From Candidatus Hodarchaeota archaeon (GTDB lineage Archaea; Asgardarchaeota; Heimdallarchaeia; Hodarchaeales; Hodarchaeaceae): a stretch of 17,030 bases of DNA. Made by a program: the position numbers and the translations under genes. Shown one piece after another: positions 9,320 to 16,486 of this stretch. The stretch spans positions 1 to 17,030 of the forward strand of contig JAEOSR010000071.1 of the NCBI GenBank assembly GCA_016840285.1, given 5' to 3'. The stretch's first letter is position 1, and each line of letters starts with the position of its first letter. The notes under the pieces are model-generated. The model had not been told where the DNA came from. It was given only the letters and a program-made list of their open reading frames with translations, and ran no database searches.

Positions 9320-9329
9320 TTTTTTATAC
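9320..9329 (-). promoter_or_regulatory. Candidate TATA box for the 743-residue Rag-like GTPase
   Basis: On the minus strand this reads GTATAAAAA. Transcription beginning about 26 bases downstream, near 9297-9299, would give a leader of about 25 bases before the ATG at 9273. Confidence 0.4.
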
Positions 9330-9666
9330 TTAAGTTATTTATTTTTCATTGTATTATAAATAGTACTGAAAAAATCTTTCGTGATATGTAGTTTTTAAAA
9401 TTATGTGAAATTAAAACCTACTAAATAATTCAGAAATTCAACTATACCATTTCAACTTTTGATTTTAGCTTAGAATATAAGGTAATCCACATTAAATAGA
9501 TTTCAGAATCTGAGAAATCAACTGATGCTTCTTTTGAATCAAGTAAAATAACACATCTAATGAAGATGTTAAACGCTCTTAAAATTCTCAAATTAAACCT
9601 TTAGTTAAAGCATCGAAACCCTAAAAAGCTTTCTTTGTTCTTTAAGCTTATTTCTTTCATTTCAGA

Positions 9667-9677
9667 TATATTTAAAA
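9667..9677 (+). promoter_or_regulatory. Candidate TATA box for the Rag-roadblock GTPase
   Basis: TATATTTAAAA is a good archaeal TATA-like sequence. Transcription would begin near 9697, leaving about 35 bases of leader that include the Shine-Dalgarno sequence AAGAGGA at 9717-9723. Confidence 0.45.
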
Positions 9678-9731
9678 GAAATCTCGTTGTAATTCACCTA
9701 AAAACAAGAAACTTGTAAGAGGATGTAGTAA

Positions 9732-10634
9732 TTGACAGTTACACCACCAGCTCAAAAAGTTCTGTTCATGGGACTTGGAGCAAGTGGTAAAAGTAGCATT
9801 AGATCGGTAGTTTTCGAAGGAAAATCACCCGAGGATGTTAAAGATTATTCTGCGACAATAAACTATACTCGCTCAACAAAAAGCATTATTGATAGCGCAT
9901 TTCAAATTTTTGATTGTGGTGGTCAAGAGAGTTTCATTTCTGTTTTTGTCGGTGAACAAGCTGAATTTATATTCAGCGATGTTACAATTCTGATTTGGGT
10001 TGTTGATGTAAGTAATTTTGATCAAGTTTCAACAAGTAAATTTTATTTCGATCATGCTGTGACTAGGCTAGCTGAATTCTCATCTGGTGCTATAATATTC
10101 TGCCTCTTTCATAAACTCGATCTTTTACTGCCTGATATGCGTGAACAAGTTCTTGAAACTATGAAACAATATTTTCTTCCAGTCAAAGAATTAGAAATTT
10201 ATTATCGTGCAACTTCAATTTTTGATAAATCAATATACTTGACTATAGGTGAAATGATACAAAAATTGATACTTCAGAGTACAAAAGCAAAAACTGTATC
10301 TGAAGCAATACAGGAATTCATCAATCAACATGCTGAACTATCAGGAATCGCAATATATACTGATGATGGCCTACCTGTTTTTGAAGAAGGGGAATTGGCA
10401 GAAAGAATCATCCTTCCAGCCAATTTGTGGTTAACCAATTATGAAAGGATCAGAAATGAGTTTGAGACTACCTCAACCTTTAAAACAACTTTAGAAACAG
10501 ACGATTATATGCTTGTTTTTCAAAGAATTAAGGATGAACTTCTTCTTACTGGAATTGCCAAAAAAGTCGCCCCTCTTAATTATGTTCTAGTTAAAATGGA
10601 GCAAATTGCCACAATCGTTAGTAAACTTTTATAA
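9732..10634 (+). CDS. Rag/Gtr1-like GTPase with C-terminal roadblock-like domain
   Basis: This is a 300-residue protein. The N-terminal 180 residues are a Rag-type GTPase with P-loop GLGASGKS (14-21), SATINY (switch I Thr42), DCGGQ (61-65), HKLD (127-130) and the G5-like RATSI (159-163). The DCGGQ and HK-x-D combination matches eukaryotic RagA/Gtr1. Residues 188-300 (EAIQEFINQH...GIAIYTDDGLPVF...LVKMEQI) look like a roadblock/longin-type alpha-beta domain, the same domain order as eukaryotic Rags. The start is a TTG. It is fixed by an in-frame TAA immediately upstream (9729-9731) and by AAGAGGA at 9717-9723, about eight bases away. The ATG at 9724 is followed directly by TAG. Its promoter region faces that of the 743-residue paralogue, so the two may form a GTPase pair. 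A partnership is inference. Confidence 0.88.
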   Translation: MTVTPPAQKVLFMGLGASGKSSIRSVVFEGKSPEDVKDYSATINYTRSTKSIIDSAFQIFDCGGQESFISVFVGEQAEFIFSDVTILIWVVDVSNFDQVSTSKFYFDHAVTRLAEFSSGAIIFCLFHKLDLLLPDMREQVLETMKQYFLPVKELEIYYRATSIFDKSIYLTIGEMIQKLILQSTKAKTVSEAIQEFINQHAELSGIAIYTDDGLPVFEEGELAERIILPANLWLTNYERIRNEFETTSTFKTTLETDDYMLVFQRIKDELLLTGIAKKVAPLNYVLVKMEQIATIVSKLL

Positions 10635-10697
10635 ATTGTGTTCTACAGATATAATAATTATCTAATTTATAGAATTGATTGGAAAATAAACTGTGTC

Positions 10698-10713
10698 TTG
10701 GTTCCATAACCAA
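10698..10713. terminator. Small hairpin between convergent genes
   Basis: TTGGTT-CCAT-AACCAA is a perfect six-base inverted repeat with a four-base loop. It lies in the 102-base gap between two convergent genes, with a TTTT run about ten bases downstream on the + strand. It could help end transcription in either direction. Archaeal termination usually relies on T-runs, so the assignment is weak. Confidence 0.3.
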
Positions 10714-10736
10714 ACCAACATTTTCTCCCTATAAAT

Positions 10737-11774
10737 TCATTTTTCTGCTTCTCTCTGAGAGATGAAGATTCCATTTTCAATTTTTGAATTCTGAATAAGA
10801 CTTGAATTTATAGCACTTACAAGGAATTCTTCAATCAATTCTACAGAGATACCAGTCTGTGTGGATAATTCATATAAATTCAAAGGAACCCCTTCTTCTA
10901 TGGATTGTAAAATCTGAGTAATTAACTGATGTCTTTTAGTTGTTATGTGAAAATCAAAAAAACTATCAAGTTCTTCAAATGATAACTGATCTGACAGATG
11001 AATTCGATACTGAAATCCTATCTCTGGTTGAAGTTCAAATCCAGATTTTGCCAAGAGGTGCTGAATTGTTATTAAATCCGTAATAATTTCTTGTTTATAG
11101 ATTGCTCCTTTGGGAATTTTCCTTTTATAATCGTTAATGAGTTGGAGAAGTTCGATTTTTTTGCTCGGAGAGGATTTTTCCCGTAATAAAACTTTGATTT
11201 GTTTATTGGAATTATCTATTAACAAGATAGGAGAATTTGTAGGGATCAAGGGCAGATCTAAAAATGATTCAATTTCATTATTATCACTTATATAGTATGT
11301 TTCTATGCCTGTTTCAGTGATTTGAATTTTCTCACTTATTTTTTGAGGAATGTTTTCTCTTTCGAGGTCATCATCAGTCTTAATATGATACATTTGAAGT
11401 GTTCTACGTATCATTCGTTTTATGACCCCAATATACTTCATTAATGCAGTAGATCTAGTAATTATCCAAAAAACAACAATTCTACCAAAACGAGCAATGC
11501 GTGAATCAGAAGTTGCTTTGGCTTTTAAGACAAAGATAAAGCCTATTGTTAAATATGGTTCCTTGTGTGTTGGCATAGGTCCATAAGAGCGAATTTCACC
11601 ATGATTTAAGGGAATGTCAGAACCTATTGCTGTTAATGTCTTAATTGCTAGGTTAAATGCTTCATCTTCAGATAATGGTGAAGAATTATGAATATTGGAT
11701 GGCCCATCATCTTTGAATACAGTAATTATTAAACCATCGGTTAAGCCACTTCCTCTTGAATTTTTTTCACGCAT
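10737..11774 (-). CDS. Uncharacterised protein, possible longin-like N-terminus and winged-helix C-terminus
   Basis: I know no named family for this protein. Numbering starts from the ATG at 11774 (345 residues). A TTG at 11786 would add four residues, and neither start has a clear Shine-Dalgarno sequence. Residues 10-115 alternate strands and helices (GLIITVFKDDGP, then an acidic helix, then SYGPMP and a hydrophobic strand at 74-84). This layout resembles longin or roadblock folds, which often bind small GTPases. Residues 205-275 are mixed helix. Residues 283-340 (LNLYELSTQTGISVELIEEFL) look like a winged-helix or PCI-type domain. No membrane span or catalytic motif is visible. It is convergent with the Rag-roadblock gene. 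A role as a Rag partner is inferred from position and from the guessed fold, and is uncertain. Confidence 0.65.
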   Translation of the reverse strand: MREKNSRGSGLTDGLIITVFKDDGPSNIHNSSPLSEDEAFNLAIKTLTAIGSDIPLNHGEIRSYGPMPTHKEPYLTIGFIFVLKAKATSDSRIARFGRIVVFWIITRSTALMKYIGVIKRMIRRTLQMYHIKTDDDLERENIPQKISEKIQITETGIETYYISDNNEIESFLDLPLIPTNSPILLIDNSNKQIKVLLREKSSPSKKIELLQLINDYKRKIPKGAIYKQEIITDLITIQHLLAKSGFELQPEIGFQYRIHLSDQLSFEELDSFFDFHITTKRHQLITQILQSIEEGVPLNLYELSTQTGISVELIEEFLVSAINSSLIQNSKIENGIFISQREAEK

Positions 11775-11922
11775 AAAGAAGACCAACTACTGTATGAGTT
11801 CTATTTCAGATATAGCTTCAAAAATAAAAAAGCTATCCTAAGAACAAACTAATTTTCCATTCTTTTATGATATGATATTAGGTTCATATGATGTTGAGGA
11901 ATAAGAATTCAGGGATTTCACT

Positions 11923-12231
11923 CTAAAGCTCGTCATAAGGATTCGTTGTTATAAAACCATGCCCTTTAATATATTGCCCACCATCAAGAAGATGCATACC
12001 AAAGGGAAAAAGTCCAATTCGAGCGCTCTTCGGGATAATAGTATTTTGATATGCAAGTTTCCCATTTATGAAGCAATCTCCACATTCTTTAATATTTAAA
12101 CCTAAGCGTTCGAGTAAATCTCGGAATCGTTCTTTTTTCTTGTTTGGGAGAGAAATAACAGTGTCTTCTGCTAAAGAAGCATTTGGTTTGAATTTTTTTT
12201 TAAGAATACCATAGAGATGAATTTCTAACAA
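11923..12231 (-). CDS. MoaD/ThiS-like beta-grasp (ubiquitin-like) protein
   Basis: This 102-residue protein has a beta-grasp pattern. It has an opening strand (LEIHLYGILK), a helix (residues 33-43, ERFRDLLERLGL), then a strand and turn (CFINGKLAY, 53-61) and a strand (SARIGLFPFG). The block F-I-N-G-K followed by I-P-x-x-x-R-I-G-L-F-P is typical of MoaD/ThiS and Mut7-C-associated ubiquitin-like domains. Unlike sulfur carriers ending in Gly-Gly, the only GG (84-85) is followed by a 17-residue tail (QYIKGHG...). Sulfur-carrier activity is therefore doubtful unless the tail is removed. The start is a TTG at 12231 with AAAGG about eight bases upstream. No activating E1-like partner lies nearby. 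The fold is moderately sure; the function is not. Confidence 0.6.
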   Translation of the reverse strand: MLEIHLYGILKKKFKPNASLAEDTVISLPNKKKERFRDLLERLGLNIKECGDCFINGKLAYQNTIIPKSARIGLFPFGMHLLDGGQYIKGHGFITTNPYDEL

Positions 12232-12397
12232 TTTTAAAACCTTTATTTATTATTTGGATTTAAAAAGAGTTTCTCAAGTGTCTTGATGAGTGTCATTTTG
12301 ACATTTTTATCTGATTTTTCTGATACAGAAAGTCCTTTTATGATTCTCTACATATTATTCATAATTGGTTGTAAGACCTTTAACTAGATGTAATAGG

Positions 12398-12406
12398 TTA
12401 AAATTT
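12398..12406 (+). promoter_or_regulatory. Candidate TATA box of the BtpA-family gene
   Basis: TTAAAATTT is centred about 26 bases before the TTG at 12428. Transcription would therefore start at or next to the start codon, suggesting a leaderless message. No Shine-Dalgarno sequence is visible, in agreement. Confidence 0.35.
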
Positions 12407-12427
12407 GTTACATTGTACAATTAAAAA

Positions 12428-13252
12428 TTGAAAACCAAGGTGATTTTAGCTTTGTTTCAACCAAAACATCCTCTTGATCTTTCTACGAAACCTCTTATCG
12501 GTATGGTTCATCTTTACCCTTTTTCTTCTGATGATATCTTCGAAGGTGGTGTCCAAGACGCTATTACATTGGAAAATTCAGGATTCGATGCTGTGTTAAT
12601 CGAAAACTATCATGATACACCCTACCCCAAATGTCGGATAGAAGATACAAGATTTTTACTTTTAAGTTCTGTAGTAAATAAAATTGTATCAAAGGTGAAT
12701 ATTCCTTGTGGCGTTAATATTCTCAGAAACGCGTGTGTCCAAGCTCTCATAATTGCCACAATTAATCGAGGAAGTTTCATTCGCTGTAATATCTATGAGG
12801 GGGCTTATGTGACCGACCAAGGGATAATTGAATCTGCTGCAGATGAAGTACAACAAAAAATGAGAGAATTAATATCCAATGTGAAAATTTTCGCAGATGT
12901 CCATGTAAAACATGCCACGCCTTTGGGTGATTTCACACTAGAAGAAGCTGCAACAAACGTATTAAATCGTGAGGGTGCAGATGCAGTCATTTTATCTGGT
13001 AGAGCTACTGGAAGACTTATAGAATTATCCAAATTGAAAAATTTTGTTCGGTCAACCAAGATTAAACCTATTTTAGGGAGTGGACTGACGAGTAAAAACC
13101 TATCAGAAGTCTTTCCTTATATTTCTGGAGCTATCGTTGGTTCCTCAATCAAAGTTACTGACATCTCTTCTCCTATAGATTCAAAAAAAGCTGAAGCATT
13201 AGCGAAAGATTGGAAAATTCAGCGAGAATTAGAAAAAGGGGATATGCTTTGA
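12428..13252 (+). CDS. BtpA/SgcQ-family TIM-barrel protein
   Basis: This 274-residue protein matches the BtpA family along its length. Motifs are KPLIGMVHLYP (21-31), EGGVQDAITLENSGFDAVLIEN (39-60), IPCGVNILRN (92-101), FIRCNIYEGAYVTDQGIIE (117-135), IFADVHVKHATPL (154-166), DAVILSGRATG (185-195) and GSGLTSKN to GAIVGSSIK (217-242). The family was named for a cyanobacterial protein that stabilises photosystem I, but its many non-photosynthetic members are TIM-barrel proteins of unproven activity. No photosynthesis role should be assumed here. The start is a TTG at 12428, probably leaderless; a GTG at 12440 is the alternative. Its stop TGA overlaps the start of the GNAT gene, so the two are translationally coupled. 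Confidence 0.85.
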   Translation: MKTKVILALFQPKHPLDLSTKPLIGMVHLYPFSSDDIFEGGVQDAITLENSGFDAVLIENYHDTPYPKCRIEDTRFLLLSSVVNKIVSKVNIPCGVNILRNACVQALIIATINRGSFIRCNIYEGAYVTDQGIIESAADEVQQKMRELISNVKIFADVHVKHATPLGDFTLEEAATNVLNREGADAVILSGRATGRLIELSKLKNFVRSTKIKPILGSGLTSKNLSEVFPYISGAIVGSSIKVTDISSPIDSKKAEALAKDWKIQRELEKGDML

Positions 13253-13677
13253 TTAAGAAGCTTAAAATTGAGGATTATCCAAAAATCCAGGCATTATGGG
13301 AAGTAGCTGGGTTATCTTGGAGACCAGAAGGTCGAGATCATCTTGGTAGAATTCGTATCCAGATGGAAAAGGAAAACATCTTCATTTTAGGAGAAATAGA
13401 AGATGATGACCTTCTAGGGGTTATCATGGTTTCTCATGATGGACGAAAGGGGTGGATTAACCGATTGGCTGTACATCCTAAACATCGCTATAAAGGAATT
13501 GCACAGAAATTGCTTCAAGTAGCAGAAGATCGTCTATTTCAGACTGAAGGGATTGAAGTAATTTCAGCACTCATCTTTGATGATAATAAACCTAGTCTAT
13601 CGCTTTTTGAAAAAGTTGGATATGATTCATGGGATAATGTTCGGTATTACTCGAAAAGAAAGAGACCAGACGCATGA
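13249..13677 (+). CDS. GNAT-family N-acetyltransferase
   Basis: From the TTG at 13249 this is a 142-residue GNAT fold beginning MIKKLKIEDYPKIQALW. The acetyl-CoA pyrophosphate-binding motif A is RLAVHPKHRYKGIAQKLL (72-89, core R/Q-x-x-G-x-G/A). Motif B is NKPSLSLFEKVGY (113-125). GLSWRPEGRD near residue 21 resembles the substrate-side helix of a common prokaryotic GNAT branch. The TTG at 13249 shares bases with the BtpA stop (TTGA) and follows AAGGGG at 13236-13241, seven bases upstream. That makes it far more likely than the TTG at 13210, which has no such signal and would overlap 43 bases. The substrate, whether protein N-terminus or small molecule, cannot be told. Confidence 0.82.
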   Translation: MIKKLKIEDYPKIQALWEVAGLSWRPEGRDHLGRIRIQMEKENIFILGEIEDDDLLGVIMVSHDGRKGWINRLAVHPKHRYKGIAQKLLQVAEDRLFQTEGIEVISALIFDDNKPSLSLFEKVGYDSWDNVRYYSKRKRPDA

Positions 13678-13717
13678 GTTTCATTGGTAAAAGTTGCTAC
13701 GAGGATTAATGTGTTGA

Positions 13718-14278
13718 AATCGGAAATGGCTAATACAATTCGTTGAATACCTAAAAAATCTCAATCCAGATAACGAAGCTCGAATTCAGATTGACACGAA
13801 CGCGGCTATTCTTACTATTGATTACATTGACGAATTAGTTGATGCAGGTATTACAAACATTGGGCCAGACTTGAAGGGTATTCAATTAGAAACATTTATG
13901 AAGATTACAGGCCAAAAATCCGTAAATCTCGCTAAGAAATACTTGAAAACTAGTTGGGATGCCGTAAAATATATATTAGACGAATAAAGCGATAGGATTT
14001 TTATGGGAGTGGGGATTCCATTTAATACATCCTTCATGAGTCTAGAAGAAATTAGTGAAATCGGGTCTAAGCTCGCTGAATGGGATCGCAAACTACAAGT
14101 AACAGTCTTAGATTATCGTCCAGAATTTAGAGCTCAATCAATTAATCGTCCTACGTATGAGGAAATGTTACAAGTAAAGACCATTTTGGAAAACTCTGGA
14201 CTGAAAAAAGTTATTTGTCAAACTTCGGGGCTATCTTCAATAAATAATGTTGAAATAATCTCTGGTTTATACCAATGA
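13718..14278 (+). pseudogene. C-terminal remnant of a radical SAM protein with in-frame stop
   Basis: One reading frame, open from 13718 (after a TGA at 13715) to the TGA at 14276, encodes the middle and end of an archaeal radical SAM enzyme of the pyruvate formate-lyase-activator-like group. Typical blocks are RIQIDTNAAILT, DIDELVDAG-type IGPDLKG, ETFMKITG, KTSWDAVKYIL, MGVGIPFN, VTVLDYRPEFR and LKKVICQTSG. A TAA at 13985-13987 interrupts this frame between ILDE and SDRIFMGVG, where a coding triplet such as TAT or TAC would restore it. The N-terminal part with the CxxxCxxC iron-sulfur motif is absent; 13678-13717 holds no trace of it. The downstream piece (ATG at 14003) could be translated alone but would lack the catalytic centre. 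The gene is therefore broken, unless the TAA is a sequencing error and the start lies elsewhere. Confidence 0.78.
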
Positions 14279-14517
14279 TCTTTCAAGAAACAATTGTAAC
14301 CCTTGATACTATGGTTATTGCTCTAATTCTCACTGTTTTTGCAGGGTTTGCGACTACAATTGGAGCAGCATTAGCTTTTGTAGCAGGGATCATGGTTTTC
14401 ATATCTTTTGATGAATTATTACCCGCTGCTAAAAACGCAGACGAATCCCACCTTATTTCCCTTGGGATTATTGCAGGAATGATAATTATGGTGTTAACCC
14501 TCTGGTTATTCACATAA
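14275..14517 (+). CDS. ZIP-family metal transporter remnant, internally deleted
   Basis: This 80-residue protein has three membrane segments, at about 12-27, 29-45 and 61-79. It joins a typical ZIP first helix (ALILTVFAGFATTIGA, 16-31) directly to the typical ZIP C-terminal block (ALAFVAGIMVFISFDELLPAA, 32-52, and H59). Full ZIP proteins are around 240-270 residues with eight helices. The middle, with the His-rich metal-site helices, is missing although the frame stays open. An in-frame deletion between the similar N- and C-terminal halves is the simplest cause. Its ATG overlaps the TGA of the radical SAM remnant (ATGA), a coupling that presumably served the intact genes. It is unlikely to transport metal alone. 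It could instead be a real small membrane protein, which is less likely. Confidence 0.6.
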   Translation: MIFQETIVTLDTMVIALILTVFAGFATTIGAALAFVAGIMVFISFDELLPAAKNADESHLISLGIIAGMIIMVLTLWLFT

Positions 14518-14560
14518 GATTTAAAATTAGGTTGTAATACTGTAGAAGTAGGAAGTAAAT

Positions 14561-15478
14561 GTGTCCCTCTTGACAAGTAACATCATTGTTTTATTCATCA
14601 TGATCATTTATGGAGTGATGAGTGGTGGGTCAGCGATTATTCTTAAAATTGGTATTTTCAGAGCAGGAGGGATAAAAATTGATGATTTCATTCGTGATAT
14701 TGGCCCAGCAGCATGGCGCTTAATAACTACCCCTGTTTGGATGTTGGGTGGGATTGCTGCAATTATTGGATTTCTAATATATACTGTGGCTCTAAATACT
14801 TACAATGTATCTGTTGTTAAACCCTTAGTTAATACAAATTTAGTATTTACCTTTGTATTTGCCTATATTATTTTTAAGGAGAAATTAACCCGTACAGAAT
14901 GGTGTGGTGTTGTGATTCTGATAGCTGGACTGTTTTTTGTTGCATTTTCCCCTAATATTGAATCAACAGACACAATGAATTCTCCCTTTCTCTTAGGAAT
15001 TTTTCCTATAACCATCATCTTAATGCTCATGATGGTCTTTATTATGTTTATTTCCAAGCGAGGTCATGCTGAATTTGTTTTTCCTATTTTTGCTGGATCT
15101 TTTTATGGTCTAGGAACCCTTTTCACAAAAAGTCTTCTGATCACGTTAAATCAAATGAATATTGGGGATTCAATAACCTTTGGGTTATTCTTATACTCAG
15201 GCTTCATGTTAGTATTAACATATTTTTTCGCAATTATTGCACAGATGTTGGCTTTTGAACGAGGGAGATTGTCAGTTGTTTCACCAATTACTAATGCACT
15301 TTCAGTTATTATCTCTTTCATTGGAGCATCCTTCGTTTTTTTTGAGGATCTCATCCCATTGATTGGGGAACAGCTTCTTTTTCAGTCGTTTTTTAAGATC
15401 CTAGGCTTAATTTGTATCTTGGCAGCGCTCATTATCCTTCGACGAGAATTTAATCCTATAAAGGGCTCTAATGGGTAA
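14561..15478 (+). CDS. DMT-superfamily transporter (EamA/NIPA-like)
   Basis: This 305-residue, highly hydrophobic protein has about nine or ten membrane helices. Two related halves are visible: ALNTYNVSVVKPLVNTNLVF to FKEKL (77-109), and AFERGRLSVVSPITNALSVI to FFEDL (231-264). The pattern of a Pro in the helix and an acidic E-K/E-D turn after it is the hallmark of the drug/metabolite transporter superfamily. The first half resembles NIPA-like and EamA proteins. The substrate is unknown. The start is a GTG at 14561 with AGGA about six to eight bases upstream; the ATG at 14559 is out of frame and stops after four codons. The stop is one base from the stop of the convergent transporter gene. 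Confidence 0.85.
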   Translation: MSLLTSNIIVLFIMIIYGVMSGGSAIILKIGIFRAGGIKIDDFIRDIGPAAWRLITTPVWMLGGIAAIIGFLIYTVALNTYNVSVVKPLVNTNLVFTFVFAYIIFKEKLTRTEWCGVVILIAGLFFVAFSPNIESTDTMNSPFLLGIFPITIILMLMMVFIMFISKRGHAEFVFPIFAGSFYGLGTLFTKSLLITLNQMNIGDSITFGLFLYSGFMLVLTYFFAIIAQMLAFERGRLSVVSPITNALSVIISFIGASFVFFEDLIPLIGEQLLFQSFFKILGLICILAALIILRREFNPIKGSNG

Positions 15479-15479
15479 A

Positions 15480-16433
15480 TTAGGATACGTTCTTGGAATC
15501 TTTTCTGACTTGGCTTAACTGAATTAATAGAGTACTAATAACAATCAAAAATAACCCAATCCATTCTTTTAGAAGTGGCATTTCTCCAAGGAAAATGATT
15601 GATAGAATGACAATCTGGGGAAGCATAGTGCCATTAATTATCGTCATATCCATTGCCCTAAGTTTCCGCATTGTTTTATTCCAGATAGTAAAAGCAAGAG
15701 CGGTGTTAACAACACCAAGCCAGACGATGTAAAAAATGGAAAGTGCCGATAAAGAAAAGATTATGTGAATTCCATCGATGGCGATTCCAGATATCAAAAT
15801 GATGATTGAACCAATCGTCATGCTTACCCCCGCCACAATAAGCGGCGGTGCTGTTTCAGTTCGATTTATAGATCTTCCTAAAATTGAAGAAAAAGCGTTT
15901 GCCAGTATTAATATCAAGAGAATTACCAAGCCAAGGAGCTCAATAGAAAGATTGATAGGATAAAAATAGAATATCACTCCAATCAAAGCTATTAGAAAGA
16001 AGAATATTTCCAAAGAAGATGGTACCTCTTTTAATAACCCAATAGAAAGAAATATCACAACAATTGGTGTAATATTCAAAGCAAAAGAAACAGTAATAGC
16101 TGGGAGAAGATCTAAAGCAATGAATTGACCTCCCTGAGTGATAGCAATAAATATACAGCCATAAAGTCCAAGAAAAAACCACCAATGACCAGTCTGAGTT
16201 GTCAGTGATTTTCGGGTTTCCTTGTTGGAGAGAATAAACGCAAGTAAAATTACTGCTCCTAGTAAATACCTTAGTCCTGCAAAGATTAGTGGTGGAATCT
16301 CCTCAAGCCCAAATTTAATGATCACCCAGGATGAAGACCAGAGAATCGTGACGAAGAAGGCTTGGGCTATAGCAATGAGTTGGTTTTTAGAAAATTGTCC
16401 TGATAAGATTCCGATTCGGGGCAACTTTTTCAT
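15480..16433 (-). CDS. EamA-family (DMT) transporter
   Basis: This 317-residue protein has ten predicted membrane helices in two EamA repeats. The first repeat covers about 20-155 (FFVTILWSSSWVIIKFGL, PLIFAGLRYLLGA, ITPIVVIFLSIGLLKEVPS). The second covers about 165-308 (ILANAFSSILGRS, IVWLGVVNTALAFTIWNKTMRKL, MLPQIVILSIIFLGEMP). This layout is standard for metabolite exporters and importers such as amino acid effluxers, but the substrate cannot be told. The ATG at 16433 is about 30 bases downstream of a TATA-like sequence on the same strand (16458-16469), so the message may be nearly leaderless. It is divergent from an HTH regulator, which may control it. It is not closely related to the convergent DMT gene. 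Confidence 0.9.
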   Translation of the reverse strand: MKKLPRIGILSGQFSKNQLIAIAQAFFVTILWSSSWVIIKFGLEEIPPLIFAGLRYLLGAVILLAFILSNKETRKSLTTQTGHWWFFLGLYGCIFIAITQGGQFIALDLLPAITVSFALNITPIVVIFLSIGLLKEVPSSLEIFFFLIALIGVIFYFYPINLSIELLGLVILLILILANAFSSILGRSINRTETAPPLIVAGVSMTIGSIIILISGIAIDGIHIIFSLSALSIFYIVWLGVVNTALAFTIWNKTMRKLRAMDMTIINGTMLPQIVILSIIFLGEMPLLKEWIGLFLIVISTLLIQLSQVRKDSKNVS

Positions 16434-16472
16434 CTAATTATGTAGAAAAATTGAAGAAGAATATACTTTTTC

Positions 16473-16486
16473 CCGTCAAATGACGG
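16473..16486. promoter_or_regulatory. Inverted repeat in divergent promoter (possible operator)
   Basis: CCGTCA-AA-TGACGG is a perfect six-base inverted repeat with a two-base centre, unusually GC-rich for its AT-rich surroundings. It lies directly upstream of a minus-strand TATA-like box (16458-16469) for the EamA transporter. A second TATA-like stretch (16491-16499) follows on the plus side. It spans the putative ATG of the HTH gene. Such a place suits binding of a regulator, perhaps the divergent HTH protein itself. Confidence 0.45.

Larger units (their letters stand above)
9280..9731. other. Divergent intergenic region between the two Rag-like GTPase genes
   Basis: This 452-base AT-rich stretch has stops in all frames and no convincing gene. 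It holds a TATA-like box for each flanking gene, at 9320-9329 (- strand) and 9667-9677 (+ strand). It also holds a small inverted repeat at 9499-9519 (GATTTC, nine bases, GAAATC) with a TCAGA-A-TCTGA core at 9503-9513. The repeat may be chance in such AT-rich DNA. I see no RNA gene here. Confidence 0.5.

Noticed and set aside
9499..9519. Inverted repeat in the 9280-9731 intergenic region as a regulator site or RNA hairpin
   Set aside because: Short and AT-rich, far from both TATA-like boxes; likely by chance, so noted only in the region entry.
12805..13059. Open frame of 84 codons on the minus strand inside the BtpA-family gene
   Set aside because: Fully antisense to conserved BtpA motifs and without family features.
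13210..13248. Longer GNAT start at TTG 13210
   Set aside because: It would overlap the BtpA gene by 43 bases and lacks a ribosome-binding site, while TTG 13249 has AAGGGG seven bases upstream and gives a normal GNAT N-terminus.
13985..13987. Recoding of the in-frame stop in the radical SAM remnant as selenocysteine or pyrrolysine
   Set aside because: The codon is TAA, whereas those systems use TGA and TAG, and the N-terminal half of the gene is missing anyway.
14283..14576. Open frame of 97 codons on the minus strand opposite the ZIP remnant
   Set aside because: The product is repetitive I/V/T/A-rich sequence, as expected for the complement of membrane helices; the plus strand shows real ZIP motifs.
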